Source of the DNA: Aquitalea pelogenes
GTDB taxonomy: Bacteria > Pseudomonadota > Gammaproteobacteria > Burkholderiales > Chromobacteriaceae
Length of the DNA stretch: 64,000 nt
Assembly (NCBI RefSeq): GCF_001515305.1
Contig: NZ_LNQV01000008.1
Location: 1 to 64,000 of the forward strand
Reading direction: 5' to 3'
The notes beneath the pieces were generated by a model, which was given only the letters and a program-made list of their open reading frames with translations, ran no database searches and was not told the origin of the DNA. A program made the position numbers and the translations under genes. This document shows positions 1 to 7,207 of this stretch, piece by piece. How positions within the stretch are numbered: position 1 is the stretch's first letter; every line of letters begins with the position of its first letter.

Positions 1-2
1 AC

Positions 3-512
3 CGCGTCGGGGTGGCGCAAGCCGCCTGGTTTCCGGATCTGACACTGACCTCGGCCGGTGGCTATGCCAGCTCGCAGCTGCGCGACATCTTCCGCTGGTC
101 GGCCCGCGCCTGGTCGGTGGAAGGCCTGCTGTCCCTGCCGCTGCTCGATGGTGGCCGCCGTCAGGCACTGCTGGGTTCGGCCCGTGCCGACATGGAAGTG
201 GCGATGGCGGATTACCGCCACAGCATCCTGCAGTCTCTGGCAGAAGTGGAGGATTCGCTCAGCGACATCCGCCTGCTGGCGCAGCAGGAAGCGGCCCAGC
301 AGCAAGCAGTGGACAGCGCAGCCCGCGCCAGTGCGCTGGCTGACTCGCGCTATCGCAATGGCCAGACCGGCCAGCTGGAACTGCTGGACGCCCAGCGCAG
401 CGAACTGAGCATACGGCGTCAGGCCTTGAGTATCCGACAGGACCGCTACCTGGCCTCACTCAGCCTGATCCGCGCACTGGGCGGCAGCTGGGATGACAAC
501 GCCAGCAAGTAA
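3..512 (+). CDS. RND-type efflux outer-membrane factor (NodT/TolC family), 3' end only
   Basis: This is the C-terminal 169 residues of an outer-membrane efflux protein whose start lies beyond the left edge. The frame is open from base 3 to the TAA at 510-512. The visible part opens with VAQAAWFPDLTLT and continues with LLDGGRRQALLGSARAD and a long Ala/Gln-rich helical stretch ending in LIRALGGSW, the usual end of NodT-type OMF proteins. Such proteins form the trimeric outer-membrane channel of RND or MFS export pumps. The inner-membrane and adaptor genes would be expected upstream, outside the window. Substrate cannot be told from this fragment. Confidence 0.88.
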   Translation, partial: RVGVAQAAWFPDLTLTSAGGYASSQLRDIFRWSARAWSVEGLLSLPLLDGGRRQALLGSARADMEVAMADYRHSILQSLAEVEDSLSDIRLLAQQEAAQQQAVDSAARASALADSRYRNGQTGQLELLDAQRSELSIRRQALSIRQDRYLASLSLIRALGGSWDDNASK

Positions 513-549
513 ACATCAACGAAACAGAAACCAATTCAAAGGAAACAGC

Positions 550-732
550 ATGCACAAATTCATCGCCCCCTTCCTGCTGCTGGTGGCATGCAGCAGCCAG
601 GTCTTTGCCTCCGATACTCCGGCGCAAAGCCAGACAAGCCAGCAACATGCCCGACGCAATGCCAATGATGCCTTCTGCACCGCCGGAACCCCGTGCGAGG
701 TAAACCGCCAGCGTGCGGGTGAGCATCACTGA
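550..732 (+). CDS. Small exported protein of unknown function (60 aa)
   Basis: A 60-residue protein starting at the ATG at 550, preceded by AAAGGAAA a few bases upstream, which is why I chose this start over an upstream in-frame ATG at 493 that overlaps the efflux gene. Residues 1-20 form a signal peptide (MHKFIAPFLLLVACSSQVFA). The mature part is short, polar and Gln/Asn/Thr-rich, with two cysteines in CTAGTPC. It follows the efflux gene by 37 bp and could share its transcript; a hairpin terminator follows 30 bp after the stop. I do not recognise a family. Confidence 0.6.
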   Translation: MHKFIAPFLLLVACSSQVFASDTPAQSQTSQQHARRNANDAFCTAGTPCEVNRQRAGEHH

Positions 733-762
733 GTCAGTGTCCCGTAATCCGTGATGAACCAT

Positions 763-792
763 AAAAAAGGCCATGCAGTGCATGGCTTTTTT
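763..792 (+). terminator. Rho-independent terminator
   Basis: GCCATGCA (770-777) and TGCATGGC (779-786) form a perfect inverted repeat flanked by a run of A on the left and a run of six T on the right. It ends the efflux/small-protein transcript; the A-run means it could also act on the minus strand. Confidence 0.8.
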
Positions 793-815
793 ATGGATAG
801 CGGTAATCGGTGGTA

Positions 816-848
816 TGCACGCTGCTTAGCCGCTGTGCTCAGCCAATA
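816..848. repeat. 33-bp direct repeat, left copy (duplicate of the scrK 3' end)
   Basis: Bases 816-848 are identical over 33 bp to 3432-3464. The right copy contains the last codons and stop of the fructokinase gene (LAEHSG-stop on the minus strand); the left copy is a detached duplicate with no gene attached. The flanking bases differ on both sides. The two copies bound the AT-rich island with the phosphoethanolamine transferase, as attachment-site or target-site repeats do. No integrase or transposase is visible between them. Confidence 0.85.
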
Positions 849-907
849 CATTGATTTACAGGTGGAGAATTCTTCCGATTTAATAGTGCCCTCAGTCCTT
901 ACAGTTG

Positions 908-2374
908 TCAGTCAATTATTTTGGAAGTCGGCAAGGATTCGTAATCGATGAATGATGTGCCATTGTAAACCATATTGGTTGAGGTTTGCTTTATGTCTAA
1001 AGGTAGTTTGTATTCAATGCCAACTTTTTTAGCAAATTTCGATAAAAATTCAGAACTACTAAATTGAATATCTATTAATCTGTGCGTTGTGGATTTGCTA
1101 TCAATAATTAAAAAAGGTATGTCGTAATTTTCTCTGCGAGCATTGCCGTGCCGAACTGGATTGCTTGAGTCGTCAATGGTAAGTCCGTGATCCGAAAGGT
1201 AAAAAATCACATATGGCTTGCCATCTTGTACTAGCATTTCGGCTGACCTCTTTATGAAGGTGTCGAGCTTTTGGATTGATGAGAGGTAGCAATTTATGAT
1301 TTTATTTCCAGTGTTGAAAGATAATGGATAGGACTGAAGTCTGTCGCATGGATTTGGGTGTGAGCCAATCATGTGTGCAAATATAACTTTATTATCTTTG
1401 CCCTGGATTATGTTTTTTATATAGGGTAGCATTTTAAAGTCGTCAGAATTTTTGGCGCTCTCGTAGTCGCCGCTGTTTAAATAAATCTTGTGTCTGGCGT
1501 TGTATGCAATAATTGCTGCGGGAGTGTCGAACTGCCCAATACGCCCTTGATTTGACACCCAGTATGTATCGAGACCCGCTTTGTTTGATAAATTTACGAT
1601 GTTATTTGCTGCTTCTTTTTTATTTTCATCAAATATTGCAAGCGTTCTTGGTAGCGAAAGAAAGGTATTTGGTGCGGGTGAGATTGCATGCGTATAAAAA
1701 TCACCATTGGCATTTTTCAGCCATGGTGTTGTGTCTAGCGGGTAGCCATAAACAGACATGTATTCACGAGTAACACTTTCTCCAATAATTACTAATATAT
1801 TTTTATATTTGATGTCATTTTTGGTGATGGTGAATTGATCTTTAATTGAAATGCCTTGTTTTAAGATTGCAACTTCGGTTTTTGCCTCTGTTAATCCCAC
1901 GTATGCTGCAATGGCAAATCGTTTGGGGTATGAGTTTACATTCAATAGGATGAATGCAGTCAGATATATATATTGACCTTTTTTTGAATTTGAATTCCAT
2001 GATTTGGCAATGAATATAAAGAGGAAAAGCATTGTCAATATGCATAAAATAATGCCGACAAAGTTTAATTTAATAAATTCAATTGCTTCAACTGTATTTG
2101 TCTGTAAAAGGGATGCGGCGTGTCCTATGTTTATCCTGCCGTAGGCGTGTCCGGCTGGGATGTACAAGATTGCAGGTGTGAGTAATATGAATAACAGGCA
2201 CAGTGCTGGTCTGCTTTTTCTTGCGACTATCAATGTGGCGAAAGTTAGGCATGCATTTCCAATGCTTCCATATCCAGTATTGTATGGAAGGAGAAGTGCA
2301 ATGGCTATTGCAGGAATAATCCAGATTTTATTGGCATGCATGTAGTGAATTATTTTTTTAAAAACCGTCTTCAC
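908..2374 (-). CDS. Phosphoethanolamine transferase, sulfatase superfamily (EptA/CptA type)
   Basis: An integral inner-membrane enzyme of the family that moves phosphoethanolamine from phosphatidylethanolamine to lipid A, LPS core or another glycan. The N-terminal 150 residues contain about five membrane segments; the rest is a periplasmic alkaline-phosphatase-fold domain. GES at 198-200 with Thr202 matches the metal-binding Glu and nucleophilic Thr, and SDHG (394-397) and His409 in VRHGN are further metal/substrate ligands. The GTG at 2374 gives 488 aa; an ATG at 2341 is possible. The frame extends to a TTG at 2464. The gene is strikingly AT-rich compared with its neighbours and sits alone between the 33-bp repeats, so it looks acquired. 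The acceptor cannot be told from sequence. Confidence 0.85.
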   Translation of the reverse strand: MKTVFKKIIHYMHANKIWIIPAIAIALLLPYNTGYGSIGNACLTFATLIVARKSRPALCLLFILLTPAILYIPAGHAYGRINIGHAASLLQTNTVEAIEFIKLNFVGIILCILTMLFLFIFIAKSWNSNSKKGQYIYLTAFILLNVNSYPKRFAIAAYVGLTEAKTEVAILKQGISIKDQFTITKNDIKYKNILVIIGESVTREYMSVYGYPLDTTPWLKNANGDFYTHAISPAPNTFLSLPRTLAIFDENKKEAANNIVNLSNKAGLDTYWVSNQGRIGQFDTPAAIIAYNARHKIYLNSGDYESAKNSDDFKMLPYIKNIIQGKDNKVIFAHMIGSHPNPCDRLQSYPLSFNTGNKIINCYLSSIQKLDTFIKRSAEMLVQDGKPYVIFYLSDHGLTIDDSSNPVRHGNARRENYDIPFLIIDSKSTTHRLIDIQFSSSEFLSKFAKKVGIEYKLPLDIKQTSTNMVYNGTSFIDYESLPTSKIID

Positions 2375-2797
2375 GAAGAATCTTTCTTTAAGTTGGATTT
2401 GTAAAAGTGGTTCGCTTTGTGTTGGATGTGATTTCAGGTGAGTATTGGCGCGCAGTGCCTGCAAGAGCAGCTGGCGGCTTTGCCATATTTAAGTTCAATA
2501 TTCAGTGAAAGACGGCAGCTCTCCGTTCTGTTGGCTAGGTGCAAGGCTGTAGAGAGTGTGTTTGTCAATGGTTGGTGTCATGCAAATCAAGTAGCCTGCA
2601 TGATTAATATGCATTCCTGGATATTTTTCGTATTTATCAATGGGAATAATCTGGTTTTTGATTTTTAAATTCCTCCGTTCATTAAGATAGGGAATCTTCG
2701 CCTTATGTAGATCGCTCCGTTAAAGTAGATGGTGCCTGATGATAGAGATGCTTCTCTTTAAATCAACAGATGGAGGTATTGGCGAATATGGAAGGGA

Positions 2798-2926
2798 ATG
2801 GCAGAGCGCAGTGGGGCTTATCGTGACCGTATGAAAGCCCGAAAGATTTTGGATGCAATATATTTGACTGCGGAAAAGAGCGCGTTGGCGTGGTGGCGAT
2901 TACCTTCTTCGGTAACCTTCTTGTGA
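2798..2926 (+). pseudogene. Possible remnant of a small basic protein ORF
   Basis: A 42-codon frame starting ATG at 2798. The first 20 residues include AYRDRMKARK, like the basic N-terminus of small antitoxin-like or DNA-binding proteins; the rest, ending WWRLPSSVTFL, resembles nothing I know. No good ribosome binding site is visible. It may be the broken end of a gene lost from the island, or chance. Confidence 0.2.
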
Positions 2927-2934
2927 GTCACAAG
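2900..2934. repeat. Two adjacent short palindromes
   Basis: TTACC (2900-2904) and GGTAA (2911-2915) are separated by six bases, and four bases later CTTGTGA-G-TCACAAG (2920-2934) is a perfect 15-bp palindrome. Together they could be operator half-sites or recombinase binding sites of the island. No protein partner is identified. Confidence 0.45.
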
Positions 2935-3144
2935 GGAAGTAAATAGGATCTTGCTGAAATAAAAGCTGAGTTAGATTCTATTTTTCAGATTTTTGACAAA
3001 TTTCACTTATAGATTTGTAGGAAAAATCTGATATTGCCTTAAATTATTTTCAAGGAAAGGGTGGAGCGGAGAAGTGCGAAGGTTGTGACTTTGGTCACTT
3101 AATAGAAAGGTTCGGCTATGCCGAGTCAGGTGAGTCATGGAGAT

Positions 3145-3202
3145 TACTTTGTCAACAGCCTCAAATGCCGGTTTTGGCCATTTTCAGATTATTGACAAAG
3201 TA
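3145..3202. repeat. Long imperfect inverted repeat (stem-loop)
   Basis: An 11-bp arm at 3145-3155 (TACTTTGTCAA) is the exact complement of 3192-3202. Inside it, AAATGCC and GGCCATTT give a second nested stem around a GGTTTT loop. The whole 58 bp could extrude as a cruciform or fold in RNA. It lies near the right end of the AT-rich island. Confidence 0.55.
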
Positions 3203-3247
3203 AAAATATATATTTCTTTAACAGAATCGTGACTGCCTTTTGCGATT

Positions 3248-3278
3248 GGCAAGGCAAAGGCAAAGGCAAAGGCAAGGG
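3248..3278. repeat. Hexanucleotide tandem repeat (GGCAAA)n
   Basis: About five units of GGCAA(A/G), three of them perfect GGCAAA, lie 160 bp from the right 33-bp repeat. The tract is outside any supported gene, so slippage there would not change a protein. Confidence 0.6.
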
Positions 3279-3383
3279 AATGGGGAATAAATTGAGAGTG
3301 CTGCGGAATCCATTGCTTGATCGAATGGCCCCGCTATATCGAATCTGGCTGGGTTGCAGTGATTTCTTTGTCTGTAGCCGGAG

Positions 3384-3404
3384 TGGCCGGGTTAAACCCG
3401 GCCA
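3384..3404. repeat. Perfect hairpin downstream of scrK
   Basis: TGGCCGGGTT and AACCCGGCCA pair perfectly around one base. It lies about 40 bp after the scrK stop (minus strand) and could end that transcript, but there is no T-run on either side. Confidence 0.5.
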
Positions 3405-3431
3405 TTCTGATTGACTGTTGCCAATACCACT

Positions 3432-3464
3432 TGCACGCTGCTTAGCCGCTGTGCTCAGCCAATA
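3432..3464. repeat. 33-bp direct repeat, right copy (scrK 3' end)
   Basis: Identical to 816-848. This copy spans the last codons and TAA stop of scrK plus about 10 bases beyond. The gene is intact across it, as is usual when an element integrates into a gene end and restores it. Confidence 0.85.
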
Positions 3465-4356
3465 GCTGCGCCACTTCTTCCCGCGTGGGTGCATGCGCAC
3501 CATGCTGTCTTGCCGTGCAGGCCGCTGCGGCGGCAACAAAGCGCAGCAAGTCTTGCGGCGTGGCCTCCGGTTGCTGCAGCAAGTGCGTCATCCAGCTACC
3601 CATGGCTGTGTCGCCGCAGCCGACGGTGTCTGCCACGCTAACGGGCAGGGCGGCCTGCTGGTACTGTTTGCCGTTGGCAAACAGCGTCATGCCGTCGGCA
3701 CCCCGGGTGAACAGGATGCTGGCTTGCGGAGCCTGTCGGCGCAGGGTGGCCAGTGCCGCGTGTTTGTCCAGCCCGGGATACAGGCCGAACAGGTCATCGT
3801 CTGCCACCTTGATGTAGTCAGCCAGGCATAGCATGGCCTTGAAATGTGCCAGGTAACCTGGCGTGTGCATGCTGTTGCGGAAGTTGGGGTCAAAGGCAAT
3901 CCGGCAGCCTTGTGCCGCCAGTTGTCTGGCCAGTTGCACCAGACGACTGGCCAGTGGTTCGCGTGCCAGGCTGATGCAGCCAAAATGGGCAATGCGTACC
4001 GACTGCTCCCAAGCCGCAGGCAGTTGGGCGGGGTCGAAGTGCAGGTCGGCACTGTTGTCGCCAATGAAAAAATATTGCGGTGGCCGGGTGGATGGCACCA
4101 TGGCCAGTAGCGGCGGGTAGGGCAGTTGCTGGGTATAGCGCATGTCCAGGCCCGCTGCTTGCGCGCCTTGCCACAGGGCATCGCCAAAACGGTCCTGGCT
4201 GACTGCTCCGGCAAAGGCTGCGCGGGCACCCAGCCGTGCCGCCACGCGCGCCACGTTCCAGCAGGAACCGCCCGGATAGTCTTGCCAGCGGCCATCGTCT
4301 TGCAGGATGAAGTCGGTCAGTGCTTCACCAAAAACCAGATAGTGCGGGTGCGTCAT
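3442..4356 (-). CDS. scrK: Fructokinase (PfkB/ribokinase family)
   Basis: Phosphorylates the free fructose released when sucrose-6-phosphate is split, giving fructose-6-phosphate. The 304-aa protein starts MTHPHYLVFGEAL and has the PfkB N-terminal signature GGSCWNVARVAARLG and the C-terminal ATP/catalytic signature DTVGCGDTAMG, in which the common GAGD reads GCGD but the catalytic Asp is kept. The ATG at 4356 overlaps the scrB stop (ATGA), so translation is probably coupled; the frame runs further upstream only inside scrB. It is the last gene of the scr operon. Its 3' end is the 33-bp repeat that bounds the AT-rich island. Confidence 0.92.
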   Translation of the reverse strand: MTHPHYLVFGEALTDFILQDDGRWQDYPGGSCWNVARVAARLGARAAFAGAVSQDRFGDALWQGAQAAGLDMRYTQQLPYPPLLAMVPSTRPPQYFFIGDNSADLHFDPAQLPAAWEQSVRIAHFGCISLAREPLASRLVQLARQLAAQGCRIAFDPNFRNSMHTPGYLAHFKAMLCLADYIKVADDDLFGLYPGLDKHAALATLRRQAPQASILFTRGADGMTLFANGKQYQQAALPVSVADTVGCGDTAMGSWMTHLLQQPEATPQDLLRFVAAAAACTARQHGAHAPTREEVAQLLAEHSG

Positions 4357-5789
4357 GCTGTCAGGCTTTCTCCGCTTGCGGCCATGCGTACCGGCATGGC
4401 ATTGAGTGGCCAGAACGCCAGTTGCTCGATATGGATGTCGCCCTCTGCCTGCAGGCTGATGCCCTGGGCGTCTGCATCGGGGAAGATGCAGGCCGACATC
4501 ACCACCGTGCCATCGGCAGCAAATACTTCCAGCGTGCTGCGATCCAGCAGCAGATGCAGTTGCAGCCTGTTGCCAGCGGGGAGTGGTGCGCGGCTGATAC
4601 GGCCTTGTGCGCTGCCGCTGTGACGGGTGTCCAGCACTAGCTCGGCCGTGGCCGGCAGCCAGCTCAGCCGGGTGTGGCAGTGCTGGCCTTGTCGCAAGAC
4701 AAGGTGACAGGCGCTGGCGTCCTCGCTGTGCAGGCTCAGTTGCAGTTCGGCGCACTCGCCGTGCACGGCGGCATGCTGCCAGTTGCCGTGAATGGCCTGA
4801 TTGGTCAGCAACAGGCCTTCGCCACGCAAGGCTTGCAGTGCTGGGTGCGGCTGCTGGCTCAGTTCACCGTCATGCCAGCTCAGCAACCGTGGCGCGCTCA
4901 GGCAGTGGCTCCAGCCATCGGCCACGCTGGGGGTGTCGGGCTGTTCCGGCCTGCCCATCCAGCCCCACAGGATGTGTTCTCCATGCGGGCCGTGCAGGGT
5001 TTGCGGGGCGTAGAAGTCCGGGCCGTAATCCAGCGCCTGCGGAAGGTCAAATACAGCGCTGTCTTGCGGCCTGCTGGTGTAGCAGCTGGCATTGGCATTG
5101 GGCCAGGGCCAGCCTGTGCCGGCCTGCCCTTGCGGGCAGAACAGCAGCAGCTGGCGGTCTTGCAGGGTGAGCAGGTCCGGGCATTCGCACATATAGCCGT
5201 TGTTGCTGCCGGGTAACAGCTCGCCGCGCAGCGTCCATTTTTCCAGCGTAGGGCTGTGAAAATGCAGCACCGTGCCACTGCCGTTGTTGCGCTGCGCGCC
5301 CAGTACCAGGTGAAAACCGTCCCGTTCCCGCCATAGCCGCGGGTCGCGGAAATGGCTGGTATAGCCTGCGGGCGGCTGCTCCAGTGTCGGGCCCAGTTTG
5401 GTGAAGTGGATGCCGTCGTCGGTCACCGCCAGGCACTGGTAGCTGTGGCGTATTTCACCGTCACGCACATTGCCGGTGTATATCAGCCACAGCCGCTCAT
5501 CCATTACCCAGGCGGAGCCGGAATAACAGCCGTGGCTGTCATAACGCTCGCCCGGTTGCAGTGCAGGCGGGTGCAGGGTCCAGTCCAGCAGGTCCGGGCT
5601 GCTGGCATGGCCCCATGATTTGGCACCATGTGTGCAGGCATTGGGGTTCCACTGGAAAAACACATGGTAACGCCCGGCAAAATAAACCAGTCCGTTGGGG
5701 TCGTTCAGCAGCCCTTGCGGGGGCGACAGGTGAAAGGCCGGTCGCCAGTTGCCAGTGGCTGCGTGGTGCTTATTGCTCACGCTTTGCAT
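4353..5789 (-). CDS. scrB: Sucrose-6-phosphate hydrolase (GH32 invertase)
   Basis: Cytoplasmic glycosidase that splits sucrose-6-phosphate into glucose-6-phosphate and fructose. The 478-aa protein has the GH32 motifs in order: LLNDPNGLVY near residue 30 (nucleophile Asp), FRDPRLW near 150, and CECPDLL near 200 (acid/base Glu), followed by a C-terminal beta-sandwich. It overlaps the end of scrA by 20 bp and the start of scrK by 4 bp, so the three genes are translated from one message. Length and motifs match enteric ScrB and Gram-positive SacA. Confidence 0.93.
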   Translation of the reverse strand: MQSVSNKHHAATGNWRPAFHLSPPQGLLNDPNGLVYFAGRYHVFFQWNPNACTHGAKSWGHASSPDLLDWTLHPPALQPGERYDSHGCYSGSAWVMDERLWLIYTGNVRDGEIRHSYQCLAVTDDGIHFTKLGPTLEQPPAGYTSHFRDPRLWRERDGFHLVLGAQRNNGSGTVLHFHSPTLEKWTLRGELLPGSNNGYMCECPDLLTLQDRQLLLFCPQGQAGTGWPWPNANASCYTSRPQDSAVFDLPQALDYGPDFYAPQTLHGPHGEHILWGWMGRPEQPDTPSVADGWSHCLSAPRLLSWHDGELSQQPHPALQALRGEGLLLTNQAIHGNWQHAAVHGECAELQLSLHSEDASACHLVLRQGQHCHTRLSWLPATAELVLDTRHSGSAQGRISRAPLPAGNRLQLHLLLDRSTLEVFAADGTVVMSACIFPDADAQGISLQAEGDIHIEQLAFWPLNAMPVRMAASGESLTA

Positions 5790-7152
5790 CCTGTGTTTTC
5801 AGGCCAAACAGCCAGCTGGCGGCAAAGGCGCTGCCAAAGGCAATCAGCAGGCCGGCAATGTAAGACAGCATGCTGCCGGCCGGGACAATGGCAATGCCGG
5901 GCAGGCCGGTGACGCCGATGGCAGTCATCGACACCTGGTTGAACACCACCCAGGCACCGCCCAGTGCGCCACCCAGTGCCGCGGCGACAAAGGGACGGAC
6001 AAAGCGCAGGTTGACGCCGAAGATGGCGGCCTCGGTAATGCCCAGCAGGCAGGACAGGGCGGCCGGCAGGGCGATCTGTCTGACCTTGTTGTCACGGGTG
6101 CGGAAAAACACCGCCAGCGCGGCACCGCCTTGCGCCACATTGGCCATCGACCAGATGGGCAGCAGGAAATTCTTGCCAATGGCCGGGTTGCTGAGCAAAC
6201 CCGCTTCGATGGCATGGAAGCTGTGATGCACGCCGGTAATCACCACCAGTGAGTACAGGCCACCAAACAGCAGGCCGGCCAGTGCACCGCCATGCTGGTA
6301 GATCAGCATCAGGCTGATGGAAATGGCATCCCCCAGCATGCGGCCGAAGGGGCCGATCAGCAGCAGCGCAATCAGCGCGCTGCACATCAGCGTGAGAAAC
6401 GGGGTGAGGATCAGGTCCAGACTGTTGGGGACGATGCGGCGCAACTGGCGCTCGATATGACTTTGCACCCATACCGCCAGCAACACCGGCAACACCGTGC
6501 CCTGGTAGCCCACCTTGGCCACATGCATGCCGAACAGCGTCCAGTATTCATGAATGCCGGAACCAAGCGTCCAGGCATTCTGCAGGGCAGGGTGAATCAT
6601 GATGCCGCCCAGCGCGGCCGCCAGGAAGGGGTTGCCATTGAATTCGCGCGCGGCGGAGAAGGCAATCAGGATGGGCAGGAACACGAAGGCGGTGTTGGAG
6701 AACATGTCCACCATCTGCAGCCAGGGCGTGTCACTGGCCAGCCCCAGTGTCTTGGCGGTGCCGATGACGCCCATCAGCAGGCCACAAGCCACGATGACCG
6801 GAATGATGGGCACAAAGATATTGGACAGGGTCTGCGCCAGTCGCTGGGCCAGCCCCAGGCGGGCTGCCGCCAGTTTCTTGCTTTCCTGGGTGGAGGCCTG
6901 ATTCAGTCCGGTGCTGGCAATCAGCGCCGCGCAGACGTGGTTGACCAGCCCTTGCCCCAGCACGATCTGGAACTGACCGCCATTGACAAAGCTGCCTTTC
7001 ACGCTGTCCAGCGCATCCAGCGCGGCCTTGTCCACCAGCTGCGTGTCGCGCAGCACCAGGCGTAGCCGGGTGGCGCAATGGGCAATGCTGTCGATGTTCT
7101 CTGCGCCGCCTACCAGGGGCAGGATATCGGCGGCAATTTGTTGGTAATTCAT
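5770..7152 (-). CDS. scrA: Sucrose-specific PTS enzyme IIBC
   Basis: Membrane transporter that imports sucrose and phosphorylates it to sucrose-6-phosphate. Residues 1-90 are the EIIB domain with the phosphorylated Cys26 in IAHCATRLRL. After a linker comes the EIIC domain with about ten membrane segments and the GITEAAIFGVNLR region near residue 370. There is no EIIA domain, so phosphate must come from an EIIA encoded elsewhere. I chose the ATG at 7152 because GGAGGAG lies just before it; the in-frame ATG at 7164 would place that ribosome binding site inside the gene. A perfect LacI-type operator sits 14 bp upstream. Confidence 0.93.
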   Translation of the reverse strand: MNYQQIAADILPLVGGAENIDSIAHCATRLRLVLRDTQLVDKAALDALDSVKGSFVNGGQFQIVLGQGLVNHVCAALIASTGLNQASTQESKKLAAARLGLAQRLAQTLSNIFVPIIPVIVACGLLMGVIGTAKTLGLASDTPWLQMVDMFSNTAFVFLPILIAFSAAREFNGNPFLAAALGGIMIHPALQNAWTLGSGIHEYWTLFGMHVAKVGYQGTVLPVLLAVWVQSHIERQLRRIVPNSLDLILTPFLTLMCSALIALLLIGPFGRMLGDAISISLMLIYQHGGALAGLLFGGLYSLVVITGVHHSFHAIEAGLLSNPAIGKNFLLPIWSMANVAQGGAALAVFFRTRDNKVRQIALPAALSCLLGITEAAIFGVNLRFVRPFVAAALGGALGGAWVVFNQVSMTAIGVTGLPGIAIVPAGSMLSYIAGLLIAFGSAFAASWLFGLKTQDAKREQ

Positions 7153-7165
7153 TGTCTCCTCCATA

Positions 7166-7179
7166 TGGTAACGTTACCA
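7166..7179. promoter_or_regulatory. ScrR operator upstream of scrA
   Basis: TGGTAACGTTACCA is a perfect 14-bp palindrome with the central CG typical of LacI/GalR-family operators. It lies between scrR and scrA, just ahead of the scrA ribosome binding site. It is the likely site where ScrR represses scrA-scrB-scrK in the absence of inducer. Confidence 0.85.
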
Positions 7180-7207
7180 CATTTGCGTTTTAAAAAGCCC
7201 CAAAGTG

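Larger units (their letters stand above)
2375..3431. other. AT-rich non-coding part of the island
   Basis: About 1 kb with no convincing gene. It holds the region upstream of the phosphoethanolamine transferase, a possible 42-codon ORF remnant (2798-2926), short palindromes at 2900-2934, a long inverted repeat at 3145-3202, a hexanucleotide tract (3248-3278) and a 21-bp perfect hairpin (3384-3404). Composition is much poorer in GC up to about 3240 and rises after it. Confidence 0.6.

Noticed and set aside
3145-3202. Integron attC site
   Set aside because: The arms lack the RYYYAAC/GTTRRRY core boxes and no integron integrase or cassette is near.
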